From UBA10438 sp964432155 (lineage in GTDB: Bacteria; Bacteroidota; Ignavibacteria; Kapaibacteriales; Kapaibacteriaceae): a stretch of DNA of 64,000 nucleotides. Below, one piece after another: positions 34,861-44,606 of the stretch. The stretch lies in contig CAYSMF010000002.1 in NCBI GenBank assembly GCA_964432155.1, positions 1-64,000 on the forward strand, in the 5' to 3' direction. The notes below the pieces were generated by a model. That model searched no databases, had not been told where the DNA came from, and saw only the letters and a list, made by a program, of their open reading frames with translations. Both the position numbers and the translations under genes were made by a program. Numbering within the stretch: position 1 is the first letter of the stretch; every line of letters starts with the position of its first letter.

Positions 34861-35493
34861 ATGAACGTTCCCTTCTTTTCGGTCATCATGTGTACCTATC
34901 AACGCGCCGCGTTGATCACGCGCGCGATCGACTCCCTGCGTCTGCAGACGGAGTCCGATTGGGAATTGCTTGTTGTTGACGATGGATCGACGGATGACAC
35001 GGAACATATCGTGCAAAAGTACGGATCAATAGATCGCCGTATACGGTTCATTCGTCAGGACCATGGAGGATCAGCGCGAGCACGCAATACGGGTATTGCC
35101 GCTGCTACGGGGCTCTTTGTGACCTTCCTCGACAGTGATGACGAGTATGCCCCTGATCATTTGGCTTCTCGACGTCAGATGCTTCTCTCGTATCCGAGCA
35201 TTCAATTGCTTCATGGCGGGGTGACCATCATCGGCGACGAGTACGTGATCGACAAGAACGATCCTTCGGTGAAGATTCATCTCTCGGAGTGCGTTGTCGG
35301 CGGAACGTTTGTGATTCGCCGAAGCGTCTTCGACGAGCTCGGGGCATTCGATCTGGTGCCATACGCCGAGGATGCGCTGTTTTTCGAGCGCGCAACGACG
35401 CGCGGGGTGACAATTGCGCAGACGGACCACCCAACATATATCTATCACCGGGACTCCCCCGACGCACTAACGGTGACCTATGGCACGACGTGA
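34861..35493 (+). CDS. Glycosyltransferase family 2
   Basis: This 210-residue GT-A fold enzyme transfers a sugar from a nucleotide donor. It has the entry strand FFSVIMCTYQRAALITRAID, the donor motif VVDDGSTDDTEHI (about 46-58) and the metal-binding TFLDSDDEYAPDHL (about 91-104). The C-terminal part (YAEDALFFERA) carries the usual acidic ED pair. It is short for the family and may lack a C-terminal extension. The acceptor is unknown. The ATG giving MNVPFFSV is used; an upstream GTG is possible. It overlaps endonuclease III by 14 bases. Confidence 0.9.
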   Translation: MNVPFFSVIMCTYQRAALITRAIDSLRLQTESDWELLVVDDGSTDDTEHIVQKYGSIDRRIRFIRQDHGGSARARNTGIAAATGLFVTFLDSDDEYAPDHLASRRQMLLSYPSIQLLHGGVTIIGDEYVIDKNDPSVKIHLSECVVGGTFVIRRSVFDELGAFDLVPYAEDALFFERATTRGVTIAQTDHPTYIYHRDSPDALTVTYGTT

Positions 35494-36127
35494 ATCCCGG
35501 GCGGTTCGGCGTGATCGCCTTGCAGTCATTCTTGATCGACTTGCCGCAGCCTACCCTGATGCTCGGGTCGGCCTCGACTTCACAACACCATTCGAGCTGC
35601 TGATCGCGACGATCCTCTCGGCGCAGTGCACCGACGAGCGCGTGAACATTGTCACGAAATCGCTGTTCGCCAAGTACCGTTCTCCGGACGATTACCTCCG
35701 CGTGCCACTTGAGGAATTGGAGCAGGACATTCATTCGACCGGCTTCTACCGGAACAAGGCAAAGAATATTCAAGCCTGCTGTAAGCGCCTTATCGATGTG
35801 TTTCAGGGAGAAGTGCCTGTAACACTGGAAGAGCTCGTCACGCTACCTGGCGTCGGACGGAAGACGGCCAATTGCGTGCTCTCGAACTGTTTTGATATCC
35901 CTGGTATCACCGTCGATACACACGTGACGAGAATCATGAACCTACTTGGTATGGTCAACACCACGGATGCGGTAGCAATCGAGTTTGAGCTCATGAAAAT
36001 CGTCGACACAGACCGGTGGAACGCCATGAATCATCTGATCATCACGCACGGACGTCGCACGTGCATTGCTCGTCGACCGCAATGCGGCACCTGTCCGATC
36101 ACCGATCTCTGTCCATCTGCACAGTAA
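35480..36127 (+). CDS. nth: Endonuclease III
   Basis: Nth is a base-excision DNA glycosylase/AP lyase for oxidised pyrimidines. The 215 residues carry the helix-hairpin-helix LPGVGRKTA with catalytic Lys128, the catalytic Asp146 in VDTHVTRI, and the [4Fe-4S] ligands Cys195, Cys202, Cys205 and Cys211 with the standard 6-2-5 spacing. The early LLIATILSAQCTDERVN segment is also diagnostic. It starts inside the 3' end of the GT2 gene and is followed by the first OmpA-type gene. Confidence 0.97.
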   Translation: MARRESRAVRRDRLAVILDRLAAAYPDARVGLDFTTPFELLIATILSAQCTDERVNIVTKSLFAKYRSPDDYLRVPLEELEQDIHSTGFYRNKAKNIQACCKRLIDVFQGEVPVTLEELVTLPGVGRKTANCVLSNCFDIPGITVDTHVTRIMNLLGMVNTTDAVAIEFELMKIVDTDRWNAMNHLIITHGRRTCIARRPQCGTCPITDLCPSAQ

Positions 36128-36181
36128 ATAGTGTCACATCGAACCGACATGCTGACACTGAATTCTGACCCGACATTCTCT

Positions 36182-38185
36182 ATGTTCGCAAGCATGATAC
36201 GCTCCAGCCGGTTCCTTCTCAGCGCCCTTGTGTTACTCTGCACGGTGACGCTTTCATCGCAGCCAACATCAGAGGCTGGACTCTTCGCTGGCGGCACGTA
36301 TAACATCCACTCGGCATCGTTCACAAAGCTCGGCACATACCCATCGTGCTGTCCGGAGTTTACCGGAGGATCTGGTTTTGCATGGTACGCCGGCGGTTGG
36401 TACGGCTGGCATCTTTCTCCATCGATGCGGCTCCTTGGTCGCCTCTCAGCTTCATCAGAATCTGGACTTCTCTCGGATCAAGAGCCATCGGTTGTCGCGG
36501 ACCTACGGGATACGGCCCGGATCGTCAACGCTCTGTTTCAGCATGATCTTCGGGCATCATTGATGAGCATCGGCATTGAGCCGCTGCTTACCTACCGCAT
36601 CGGTGGCTCGTTGGAGGTGATGGCTGGTGCACGTGCCGCACTTGTCGTTACGCGCATGTTCCGTCAGACAGAGACGCTTGTGGAGCCAGCCGACTATGGA
36701 AGCTACCTCGGAGATGACCGCGTGTGGGTCGATACCGAGGCAGAGATTCCGCAGGCAGCCTCGCTTCGATTGACGGCAGTGGCAGGTCTTCGATATCGCA
36801 TGCCTGTGGGGCGTGGACGCAGCTCGTTCATTGCACCCGAAATCTCCCTGCATGTGCCTCTCAGCGGCGTAGCCAGTGATGTGTCGTGGAACGTCACGCA
36901 GCTTCGACTTGGCGTTGCTCTTGGGTGGGACATGTCACCTGATGTCGACACCGTGCAACCCGTACGTCAGCAGCAACCACCTCCGCCACCGCCACCGGTG
37001 ATCGCATTTACACCGCCGAGCGTTCGCATTGCTCTGGTCGGACGTGATATCGACGGATCAGTGCTCACAACTCCGACCGTCCGGGTTGAGCAAACTCAGG
37101 TCACCACGCTTCATCCCGTGCTCGGACACGTCTACTTCGACGCAGGACAGTCCTTCATACCGGAGCGATACCAACGTGGCATTGAACGTGCGCAGCGCGA
37201 CACATTGCGCCTTCAACCTCGCGAGGCCTTGCATGCCGAATTGTATGTGATTGCCCAGCGAATGCTTCGCACTCCGAGTGCTACGATCACGTGCACGGGA
37301 ACGACATCTGGCACTGTTGGTGATCAGGGGCTTGCGCTCGCTCGTGCACGAGCCGAGACCGTTCGCGACGTACTGATCTCGCTTGGTGTGCCGGCTGAGC
37401 GCATTGACGTACAGGCACGGACGACACCGCAGAAGATGACGACTGCGTCGGATACATCCGAGAGTAAGCTGGCAATCGAAGAGAACCGTCGCGTCGAGAT
37501 CACGTCTACGACGCCTTCGATCTTCGCACCGCTCACCCTCGGCTCGGCGGATATCGACGTGACACCATCGTCGTATCGCATCACGTCGTCGGTTACCTCG
37601 GCACTGCCAGTTGCCACATCTGCTGTAGAGCTTCGCCAGGGGCGGCGCTTGATCGTACGTAATGATCGGCCGAAGGTCCCAGATGATACGCTGGATCTTG
37701 ATCTCACAGAGGACGACATTGCATCACTCACTGATGAGCCACTGATCGCCACCATTACTGCGAAGGATAGTCTCGGTCAGAGCGCTGAGGCACGTGCGCA
37801 GCTCAACGTCGAGGTGTCATCGGTATCAAAAGGACGTATTGAGAATCTCGGTACAACGCAGATCGAACGATATCAGCTCATTCTGTTCGACTTCAATGAC
37901 GTAACCGTCACTGGTGCAAATGCGCGCTTGCTCACGTTGATTCGTTCGCGCATTACACCGACAACACAGGTACGCATCATCGGCGCAACCGATGTTATGG
38001 GCTCGAGAGAGTACAACGCAGATCTGTCGCTACGTCGCGCACGTGAAGTGGCTCGACAGCTCCAAGTTGGAGCGCCAACAATTGTAGGATCTGGCGAGCA
38101 GGATGCCCGATTCGACAACGCCCTGCCAGAGGGTCGGGCATACAATCGTACGGTGATTGTGGAGCTCATTAACGCCGTAAAGTAA
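36182..38185 (+). CDS. Outer-membrane barrel protein with tandem OmpA-like domains (paralogue 1)
   Basis: This is a predicted outer-membrane protein of 667 residues. A signal peptide (SRFLLSALVLLCTVTLSSQ) leads to a beta-barrel of about 230 residues, which contains the SCCPEFTGG motif near residue 60. A Pro-rich linker comes next, then a first OmpA-like domain (about 300-445; GHVYFDAGQSF, later NRRVEI), a beta domain, and a second OmpA-like domain at the C-terminus (about 560-665; YQLILFDFNDVTV, ATDVMGSREYN, AYNRTV). OmpA domains bind peptidoglycan. The tandem arrangement and the motif are shared with the gene two positions downstream. The start could also be the ATG 12 bases later; both leave a good signal peptide. 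Confidence 0.87.
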   Translation: MFASMIRSSRFLLSALVLLCTVTLSSQPTSEAGLFAGGTYNIHSASFTKLGTYPSCCPEFTGGSGFAWYAGGWYGWHLSPSMRLLGRLSASSESGLLSDQEPSVVADLRDTARIVNALFQHDLRASLMSIGIEPLLTYRIGGSLEVMAGARAALVVTRMFRQTETLVEPADYGSYLGDDRVWVDTEAEIPQAASLRLTAVAGLRYRMPVGRGRSSFIAPEISLHVPLSGVASDVSWNVTQLRLGVALGWDMSPDVDTVQPVRQQQPPPPPPPVIAFTPPSVRIALVGRDIDGSVLTTPTVRVEQTQVTTLHPVLGHVYFDAGQSFIPERYQRGIERAQRDTLRLQPREALHAELYVIAQRMLRTPSATITCTGTTSGTVGDQGLALARARAETVRDVLISLGVPAERIDVQARTTPQKMTTASDTSESKLAIEENRRVEITSTTPSIFAPLTLGSADIDVTPSSYRITSSVTSALPVATSAVELRQGRRLIVRNDRPKVPDDTLDLDLTEDDIASLTDEPLIATITAKDSLGQSAEARAQLNVEVSSVSKGRIENLGTTQIERYQLILFDFNDVTVTGANARLLTLIRSRITPTTQVRIIGATDVMGSREYNADLSLRRAREVARQLQVGAPTIVGSGEQDARFDNALPEGRAYNRTVIVELINAVK

Positions 38186-38223
38186 CTTCTCCGGTTGTTT
38201 TCGATTGTGGTATCATTGTGATC

Positions 38224-38242
38224 GTTCTTGGCGATCAAGAAC
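38224..38242 (+). other. Small hairpin upstream of the VWA/WD40 gene
   Basis: A perfect 7-bp stem (GTTCTTG / CAAGAAC, five-base loop) lies in the 83-base gap between the first OmpA gene and the VWA gene. No T run follows, so it is not a classic terminator. It might modulate the leader. A GGAGG ribosome-binding site at 38260-38264 lies four bases before the next ATG. Confidence 0.35.
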
Positions 38243-38268
38243 CACTCTATTGATGTATCGGAGGATAT

Positions 38269-41200
38269 ATGCGCAGTCGAACTACGATTCCGCTTTTCGT
38301 AACTATGTGTGCGCTATGGTTCGGCGCGCAGGTCTCGCTCTCGCAGACTGTTGTTCCGCTTCGAATCAATGCTGACGGCGCACCAACGATCTCAGCCCGC
38401 GTGATTTCGCTCGACGCAGTTGGTCAGCCGCAAGCGTTAGCCGACGGCGCAGTCGCGGTCACGGAAAACGGTGTCGCCGTTGCACCATCAGTAACGTGCA
38501 ATCCATCGACGCAGGGACGCAACCTCAGCCTGCTGGTCGCTATCGATGCCTCCGCCTCGACAGCCTCGGGCAGTCCATCTGCGATGGATCTCATGAAGAA
38601 TGCAGCTCGCAGCGTCAGCACGCTCCTTGCTTCGACCGGCGATGAGCTCGGATTGATGACGATTGACGCACAAGCGAACCTGCTCTATGGTCTCAGCTCG
38701 GATAAATCCTTGTACGGAACTGTGGTCGACAATGTTCGGAGTTCGTCCGGCATTCAGCTGACAAATGGACTTCTCGCGCAGCCGATGGGCGGCCTCGTCC
38801 ACCTTCAAAACGCACGCAATGCGCGAGCCCTCCTGTTGCTTACCGACGGTGCTCCGTCGTTTGATGTTCTCACAGCACTTGGTACAGCCCGCACGTTCGG
38901 GATCCGCGTCTATGTTGTTGGTATGCGCAGCGCACTCACTGCTGACCTTCGGCGTTTGGCGGACTCGTCAGGCGGTGCTTGGACAGAGAACGTGACGTCG
39001 AATGCAGATGCTATTGCGTTCGCACGCGCCTTCGTTGCTGATGCAAAGGGGCTACCAGGATGCACCGTTTCGTGGCAGTCGAATGAGCGTTGCGCAGCTC
39101 CTCGTGACGTCCGCATCACCGTTGGAACCGTCACCCGCGCCCTCGCGTATTCGGCGCCAGACGCATCCGTGCCGCGCCTGCTGTCCTCGACACTCGGCGT
39201 CGATTTTGGTCAGCCATCGGGCGGATCGAAGGTCTCACGCACTGTTACGCTCTCGACACAGGATCATCCGATCACGATTACGAGTGGCACATTTTCATCG
39301 ACAGCCTTCTCGGTTGTAAGCGGACCCTCCCTCCCACTCACGCTGCAGCCCGGTGGCGAAGCGACGTTTGTGCTTGAATACAGCGCTGCATCAACGGACG
39401 GAGCGTATGGTACGTGGTCGCTCACATCGACGTCGTGCGAACCAATGGTAATCTCGCTGCGTGGTGGGTCGCCCCTTCGCGGTGACGTTCTCACACTCCT
39501 CACACCAAACGGTGGCGAAACATCGTTGGCTGGACGGACCATTCCTATCACGTGGAAGAACGTCTTGCCACAGGATCCCGTGCGTATCGAGTTCAGCACG
39601 AACGGTGGCGCGTCATGGCGTCCGATCGCTGAGGCTGCCACAGGCTTGCGTTATGATTGGGTGACGGGACCCGAAGTAACGACGCAGGCACGAATCCGTG
39701 TATCACGCACGATGATCAACGATCAGAACATCACGGTGCTTCGTGGTCACGTGCGACCAGTGTATGCGAGTGTGTTCACCTCTGACAATCAGCACGTGAT
39801 CACCGGTGGGCATGATGGTACAGTTCGATTGTGGAATTCCAGCACCGGTGTACAAGAGCGCATTGTGGGTGTGCATCTCAACTGGGTGTGGGGACTGGCC
39901 ATGATGCCGGGTACCACAAACGTTGCGTCAGCATCCTTCGATGGATCTGTTCGCGTGTGGGATTACACGACTGGCAATCGCATCGCGACACTGCCTCTCG
40001 AAAGCCAGGGATATAGTATTGCCTTCTCACCTGATGGCACGAAGCTCTACGTTGGTACGGCACGCACATTGACAGTGTACTCGACAGCGACGTGGACCTC
40101 ACTGTTCACAAAGGTTGTTGATGCTGGCCCTGTGCATGCACTGAGTTTGTCGGCAAATGGTGCTCGCCTGGCGGTAGCAGAAGGAACACAAACAACTGTG
40201 CGCGACGCAGCCAACCTCGAAGTAACAGCAACCTGCGCATCCCTTGGACGCGCAGGAAAGATCTACGCTGTTGCGATTTCGCCGGACGGACAGCGTGTTG
40301 CTAGTGGTGGAACAGATTTCATTCTCTCGACCTTTTCGGCCAATGACGGGTCATTCATCGCCTCGGCAGAATCCGTGATCGGATCAATTCTCGCTCTTCA
40401 GTATTCAGCTGACGGTTCTGCGCTTGTGTCGGCTGGTGGTGACGGTACAGCGAAGATCTACAACCCTTCGACCATGGCGCTTCAGTCGTCACTCGCCGGA
40501 CACCAGGGAATCATCTATGGTGCTCGATTGAGCAGTGATGGTCGCCGATTGGTAACGGCATCGACTGATCAAACTGCACGAGTTTGGCAGCTTGAAGGCA
40601 TCGGTACCGTGCTCGATATCTCGAATACCAACTTCCAAGTACTCGGCGGCACTGCGTCAGCGGCCACCATCGACATGGGTTCCGTTGCCCTCGGTAGCGG
40701 GTCCGATAAGACGGCGACGGCGGTGACCACACAGGGTGCGAATCCCCTCGTCATCTTGGGCGCGTCCATCACAGGTGGTGACGCACGCGACTTTGAGCTA
40801 TGCACAGCCGAGTTACCAGATTCAATCACCGCATCTTCGCCGCTGGCACTCACTGTCTCGTTTGTCCCAACCCAGCTTGGCCCGCGTTCAGCAGACCTCA
40901 TCGTTATCACAGGTACGGGCACTGTCACCGTTCGCCTTACGGGCAACGGTTCGGTTCCACTGCTCGATGGGCCGACGGTTGTCGACTTTGGACGCCGTAT
41001 CGCGAATCAGACCATTGTCGATACGAACATCACGATCCGCGTCCCTACCGGCGTGGCAGGTTCGGTAAGTGTCAACACGACCACGTTGGTTGGACCACAA
41101 TCGTCGCAGTTCCGAATCATCAATGGCGGCGGCGCATTTACACTGCAACCGGGTCAGTCACGCACAATCACGATCCGCTTCGAGCCAACTGAGTTCGGTC

Positions 41201-42588
41201 GCTATGCTTGTGAATTGCAATGCCAACCAACATCCGGACAGCCGCTGCGTGTGCGCCTCTACGGCGAAGGTAGTGGCGACGGGCGCATCCAAGTAACACC
41301 AACCATTCTGTTCTCCACGAACCCTTGCAACACAACGATTCCGTCGCAAACAATTCAGGTGAACAATTACGGGCAAGCATCGATGCAGATCTTCACGGTC
41401 GGCGTCGAGGGTGTGAACGCCAGCGAGTTCAGCGTGACGTCGGATCCTTTGCCAATACGTGTTGAACCGGGCGAGAAGACAACACTTACGGTGTCGTTCA
41501 CACCACGAAGCAATGGTGTTAAGGACGCACGTGTGGTTGTTTCGTCAAGCGCTATCAACGCACCGAACGGTCGGAGTGTCACACAAGTCAGCGCTCGACG
41601 TGACAGTGTTGGGTTTGAGCTATCGCGCACCCTCGTCGACTTCGCGAACATTCGTGAAGGTCAAGAAGTGATCGAGCGTCTGTTGATTCTCAACACGGGC
41701 ACTGTTGCGCTCCGCTGGCCACGTCAATCGATTACAATTGGTCGGTTCCGCATCGAGTCGATTACACCAGAGGTCACACAACCTGGGGAGCGCTCGAATC
41801 TCACGGTTCGATTCCTGGGCGGCACGGCCGGGACCATCTATCAGGAGTCGTATACCTTCACAGATTCAATTTGTGGCACAACGGAGCAGCTCTCCCTTCG
41901 TGCAAGTGTGAAGAGCTACATCGGAGCCACGCTTCGAGTTGGATCGGTTCAAGCAAGCATTGGACAGCAGGTAGGCGTGCCTGTCTATGTCTCGAACAAG
42001 GTCAACTTCGACCGTACATCTGTCACGTCTATTGGTGCAATTCTGCGCACAAACGGCACCATTCTGACGCCAACAGGCACAACGCCACAAGGCACGTTTG
42101 AACCTGACGGAACACGTTTGATTCCGGTAATGATTCCGATTCCCCAAAGTGACTCGCTTGCTACGACACTGCAGTTCACGACGTCGTGGGGTAACGACAC
42201 GGTTGGCATCATCTCGATCGATTCGCTGATCCTAGCTGATACACTCGAGATCACACCAGTGGCTGGACGTGTCTCACTCAGCGACATCTGTTATCAGGGT
42301 GGAGCTCGACTCTTCCGCAATACAGACCTTGCCGCTGGTGTTCAAATCGCTCCGATGCCAGTGCGTTCGGCAACCACGATCTACGTAACGACGATTGAAC
42401 CTGGCAGTACACGTGTTGAACTGCTCGATATCACGGGGCGCATCATCCACACCCTCGTTGATCGCAATCTCCCCCCTGGTACATGGTTCGTACCACTGGA
42501 TGTAAGTGTGATACCAAATGGATCGTACTACGTCGTTCTCTCGACACCATCACAACGAATTGTTGAACGCATGGAGGTGGTACGATAA
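38269..42588 (+). CDS. Giant secreted protein: VWA, WD40 repeats, ASH repeats and T9SS sorting domain
   Basis: This 1439-residue T9SS cargo starts with a signal peptide (1-26). A von Willebrand A domain (about 84-260) has an apparently complete MIDAS: DASAS at 93-97, a Thr in QLTNG, and LLTDGAPS. An ASH-like stretch and a PNGGE-type beta domain (about 410-480) follow. Next come six or seven WD40 repeats (about 487-775, such as LRGHVRPVYASVFTSDN and GHDGTVRLWNS), then several choice-of-anchor-D/ASH repeats (about 785-1210). The type A sorting domain is at about 1355-1439 (GVQIAPMPVRSATTIYV, VELLDITGRI, PNGSYYVVL). It probably acts as a surface adhesion or assembly scaffold. It lies between two OmpA paralogues and shares a stop/start base with the second. 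Confidence 0.88.
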   Translation: MRSRTTIPLFVTMCALWFGAQVSLSQTVVPLRINADGAPTISARVISLDAVGQPQALADGAVAVTENGVAVAPSVTCNPSTQGRNLSLLVAIDASASTASGSPSAMDLMKNAARSVSTLLASTGDELGLMTIDAQANLLYGLSSDKSLYGTVVDNVRSSSGIQLTNGLLAQPMGGLVHLQNARNARALLLLTDGAPSFDVLTALGTARTFGIRVYVVGMRSALTADLRRLADSSGGAWTENVTSNADAIAFARAFVADAKGLPGCTVSWQSNERCAAPRDVRITVGTVTRALAYSAPDASVPRLLSSTLGVDFGQPSGGSKVSRTVTLSTQDHPITITSGTFSSTAFSVVSGPSLPLTLQPGGEATFVLEYSAASTDGAYGTWSLTSTSCEPMVISLRGGSPLRGDVLTLLTPNGGETSLAGRTIPITWKNVLPQDPVRIEFSTNGGASWRPIAEAATGLRYDWVTGPEVTTQARIRVSRTMINDQNITVLRGHVRPVYASVFTSDNQHVITGGHDGTVRLWNSSTGVQERIVGVHLNWVWGLAMMPGTTNVASASFDGSVRVWDYTTGNRIATLPLESQGYSIAFSPDGTKLYVGTARTLTVYSTATWTSLFTKVVDAGPVHALSLSANGARLAVAEGTQTTVRDAANLEVTATCASLGRAGKIYAVAISPDGQRVASGGTDFILSTFSANDGSFIASAESVIGSILALQYSADGSALVSAGGDGTAKIYNPSTMALQSSLAGHQGIIYGARLSSDGRRLVTASTDQTARVWQLEGIGTVLDISNTNFQVLGGTASAATIDMGSVALGSGSDKTATAVTTQGANPLVILGASITGGDARDFELCTAELPDSITASSPLALTVSFVPTQLGPRSADLIVITGTGTVTVRLTGNGSVPLLDGPTVVDFGRRIANQTIVDTNITIRVPTGVAGSVSVNTTTLVGPQSSQFRIINGGGAFTLQPGQSRTITIRFEPTEFGRYACELQCQPTSGQPLRVRLYGEGSGDGRIQVTPTILFSTNPCNTTIPSQTIQVNNYGQASMQIFTVGVEGVNASEFSVTSDPLPIRVEPGEKTTLTVSFTPRSNGVKDARVVVSSSAINAPNGRSVTQVSARRDSVGFELSRTLVDFANIREGQEVIERLLILNTGTVALRWPRQSITIGRFRIESITPEVTQPGERSNLTVRFLGGTAGTIYQESYTFTDSICGTTEQLSLRASVKSYIGATLRVGSVQASIGQQVGVPVYVSNKVNFDRTSVTSIGAILRTNGTILTPTGTTPQGTFEPDGTRLIPVMIPIPQSDSLATTLQFTTSWGNDTVGIISIDSLILADTLEITPVAGRVSLSDICYQGGARLFRNTDLAAGVQIAPMPVRSATTIYVTTIEPGSTRVELLDITGRIIHTLVDRNLPPGTWFVPLDVSVIPNGSYYVVLSTPSQRIVERMEVVR

Positions 42589-44606
42589 TGAAGCAGCATC
42601 TCAACCTTTTCATCGCCTGCATCATCGCTAGCGCTGCCGTCATCACCGTATCGCAGGCGCAAGAGCAGCCACGCGTTGGTCTCTTCGGCAACTACACCTA
42701 CGATATGCATGCAGCATCGTTCTCCGCAATTCCTGGTGTGCCGAACTGCTGTCCTGAGTTCACGGGCGGCACTGGATCGGGTTTCTTCGGTGGCCTATCA
42801 TACATCTCTCCGATTGAGTCCAGCCTGTTTATGGACGTCCGCCTTCAGTATGGTGGATTTTCGGGCACAATGACGTCTCGTCAAACCCTCCCGGTGACGA
42901 CTGCAACGGGAGCGCTGACAACAGCGGAGATTGAGCACTCACTTTCGTCGTCGTTCACTCAGATTGGTGTTGAACCACTGCTCGGCTATCGTCTTACACA
43001 AGACTTCGCCCTGCGTGCTGGCCTTCTTGTTGCCTATCGCATCTCATCGACCTTTGAGCAGAAGGAGACGATGCTTGCACCATCCAATGCTACGTTCGAG
43101 ACCGGCCGCCGCACACGAAATCAGATTGGTGGCGACCTTCCCTTTGTAAGCAGTGTGGGTTTGTCGTTTACGGTTGGCGCATCATATGACCTGCCGCTTA
43201 ACACAGCGCGAACGATGTTCATCAGTCCGGAAGTCTACTATTCGTTCGCCCCATTCAGCATCATGGATAACGTGTCGTGGACGATTGGACACATCCGTGC
43301 TGGACTTGCGATTTCGCTGATCCCACCTTCGGCTGTCGACTCACTTGACGCATTCCAGTTGTTTGATGTTGCTCGTCGTACTCCATTGCCGATCCGTGGA
43401 CAGACGAACGTGGTATTCATCCCATCGATCACAGCATCAGGCATTGCGGAAGACGGCCGTACCACGGGCGAGCAGGCTGTGAAGGTTGAACAGTTTGCGT
43501 CAACGCGCATTCGTCCTCTCCTCCCATACGTGTTCTTCGACGAAAAGTCGGTCACGATTCCGGAGCGTTACACGCCCCTTAACGCAGAGCAAGTCGATCG
43601 CTATTCGCTCGACAACTTCTACAATCTTGATGCGATGGTTACCTACCATCAGCTTCTGAACATCGTTGGTAAGCGCTTGCAGGAGAAACCATCAGCCACG
43701 CTGACCCTTGCTGGCTTTGCTGGTGCTGAAGAGGTCGTTGCTGAGGCTACACAGCGCAGCCAAGGTGAAGCGCGTGCTGAGAGTGTGCGCTCGTACCTTG
43801 TCTCAACGTGGGGCATCGACGCATCGCGCATTACCATTGCCCGTCGCGATGCACCGAGTTCGCCATCATCAACAACCGACCCTGAGGGACGCGCCGAGAA
43901 TCGTCGCGTTGAACTCTCATCATCGGATCCGTCAATCCTCGCGCCGGTTGTCTCAAACGACACGATGCGTGTGTTTTCCCCAGCTGGCTTCCGGTTTACA
44001 CCGTCGATCGACCCACAGGTACCGATCGCATCATGGACCGTGTTTATCTCGGAAGATGAGCGTTTGATCAAGACATTCCACGGTGATTCTACACTGCCTC
44101 CTTCCGTCGACTGGCGCGTAGCTGAGCAAGAGATGTACATCCCTGTCGGCGCTCGCACGCTGGAGTACATGCTTGTCGCTCGTGACACGACCGGACGTGT
44201 TGTGCCATCAGAAATGAAGGTACTCACAGTGAACGAAGTGACCATTGATCAGAAGCAACGGAGCGGAGCGCAAGACAAGACCATTGATCGTTACTCGTTG
44301 ATTCTGTTTGGATTCGATAAGTCGGAACTGACATCCGAGCATCGCTCGTTAATCGAAACCGTCCGTGGACGTATCACTCCGGGATCACAAGTACGTGTTG
44401 TTGGATACACCGACAAGGTGGGTTCTGAAGAGTACAACCAACGCTTGAGTCAGCAGCGTGCCTCAGCTGTAGCACAAGAACTCCGTGTTCCGAATGCTGT
44501 TGTCGTTGGGAATGGCGAACGCCTTCCACTGTACGACAATGACTACCCAGAGGGTCGGTTCTACAACCGTACTGTTGAAATCACTGTGGAAGCACCTCGC
44601 AAGTAA
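42588..44606 (+). CDS. Outer-membrane barrel protein with tandem OmpA-like domains (paralogue 2)
   Basis: This 672-residue protein has a clear signal peptide (1-25, VSQAQ) and a beta-barrel of about 230 residues with NCCPEFTGGTGSGF near 53-66. Two OmpA-like domains follow: one at about 305-450 (YVFFDEKSVTIPERY, ENRRVELSS) and one at about 560-670 (YSLILFGFDKSELT, YTDKVGSEEYNQRLSQQRA, FYNRTVEI). It is clearly paralogous to the gene just upstream of the VWA/WD40 gene over the whole length, with the same motif and domain order. Its ATG overlaps the previous stop (TAATG), so the cargo and this protein are translationally coupled. Confidence 0.9.
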   Translation: MKQHLNLFIACIIASAAVITVSQAQEQPRVGLFGNYTYDMHAASFSAIPGVPNCCPEFTGGTGSGFFGGLSYISPIESSLFMDVRLQYGGFSGTMTSRQTLPVTTATGALTTAEIEHSLSSSFTQIGVEPLLGYRLTQDFALRAGLLVAYRISSTFEQKETMLAPSNATFETGRRTRNQIGGDLPFVSSVGLSFTVGASYDLPLNTARTMFISPEVYYSFAPFSIMDNVSWTIGHIRAGLAISLIPPSAVDSLDAFQLFDVARRTPLPIRGQTNVVFIPSITASGIAEDGRTTGEQAVKVEQFASTRIRPLLPYVFFDEKSVTIPERYTPLNAEQVDRYSLDNFYNLDAMVTYHQLLNIVGKRLQEKPSATLTLAGFAGAEEVVAEATQRSQGEARAESVRSYLVSTWGIDASRITIARRDAPSSPSSTTDPEGRAENRRVELSSSDPSILAPVVSNDTMRVFSPAGFRFTPSIDPQVPIASWTVFISEDERLIKTFHGDSTLPPSVDWRVAEQEMYIPVGARTLEYMLVARDTTGRVVPSEMKVLTVNEVTIDQKQRSGAQDKTIDRYSLILFGFDKSELTSEHRSLIETVRGRITPGSQVRVVGYTDKVGSEEYNQRLSQQRASAVAQELRVPNAVVVGNGERLPLYDNDYPEGRFYNRTVEITVEAPRK

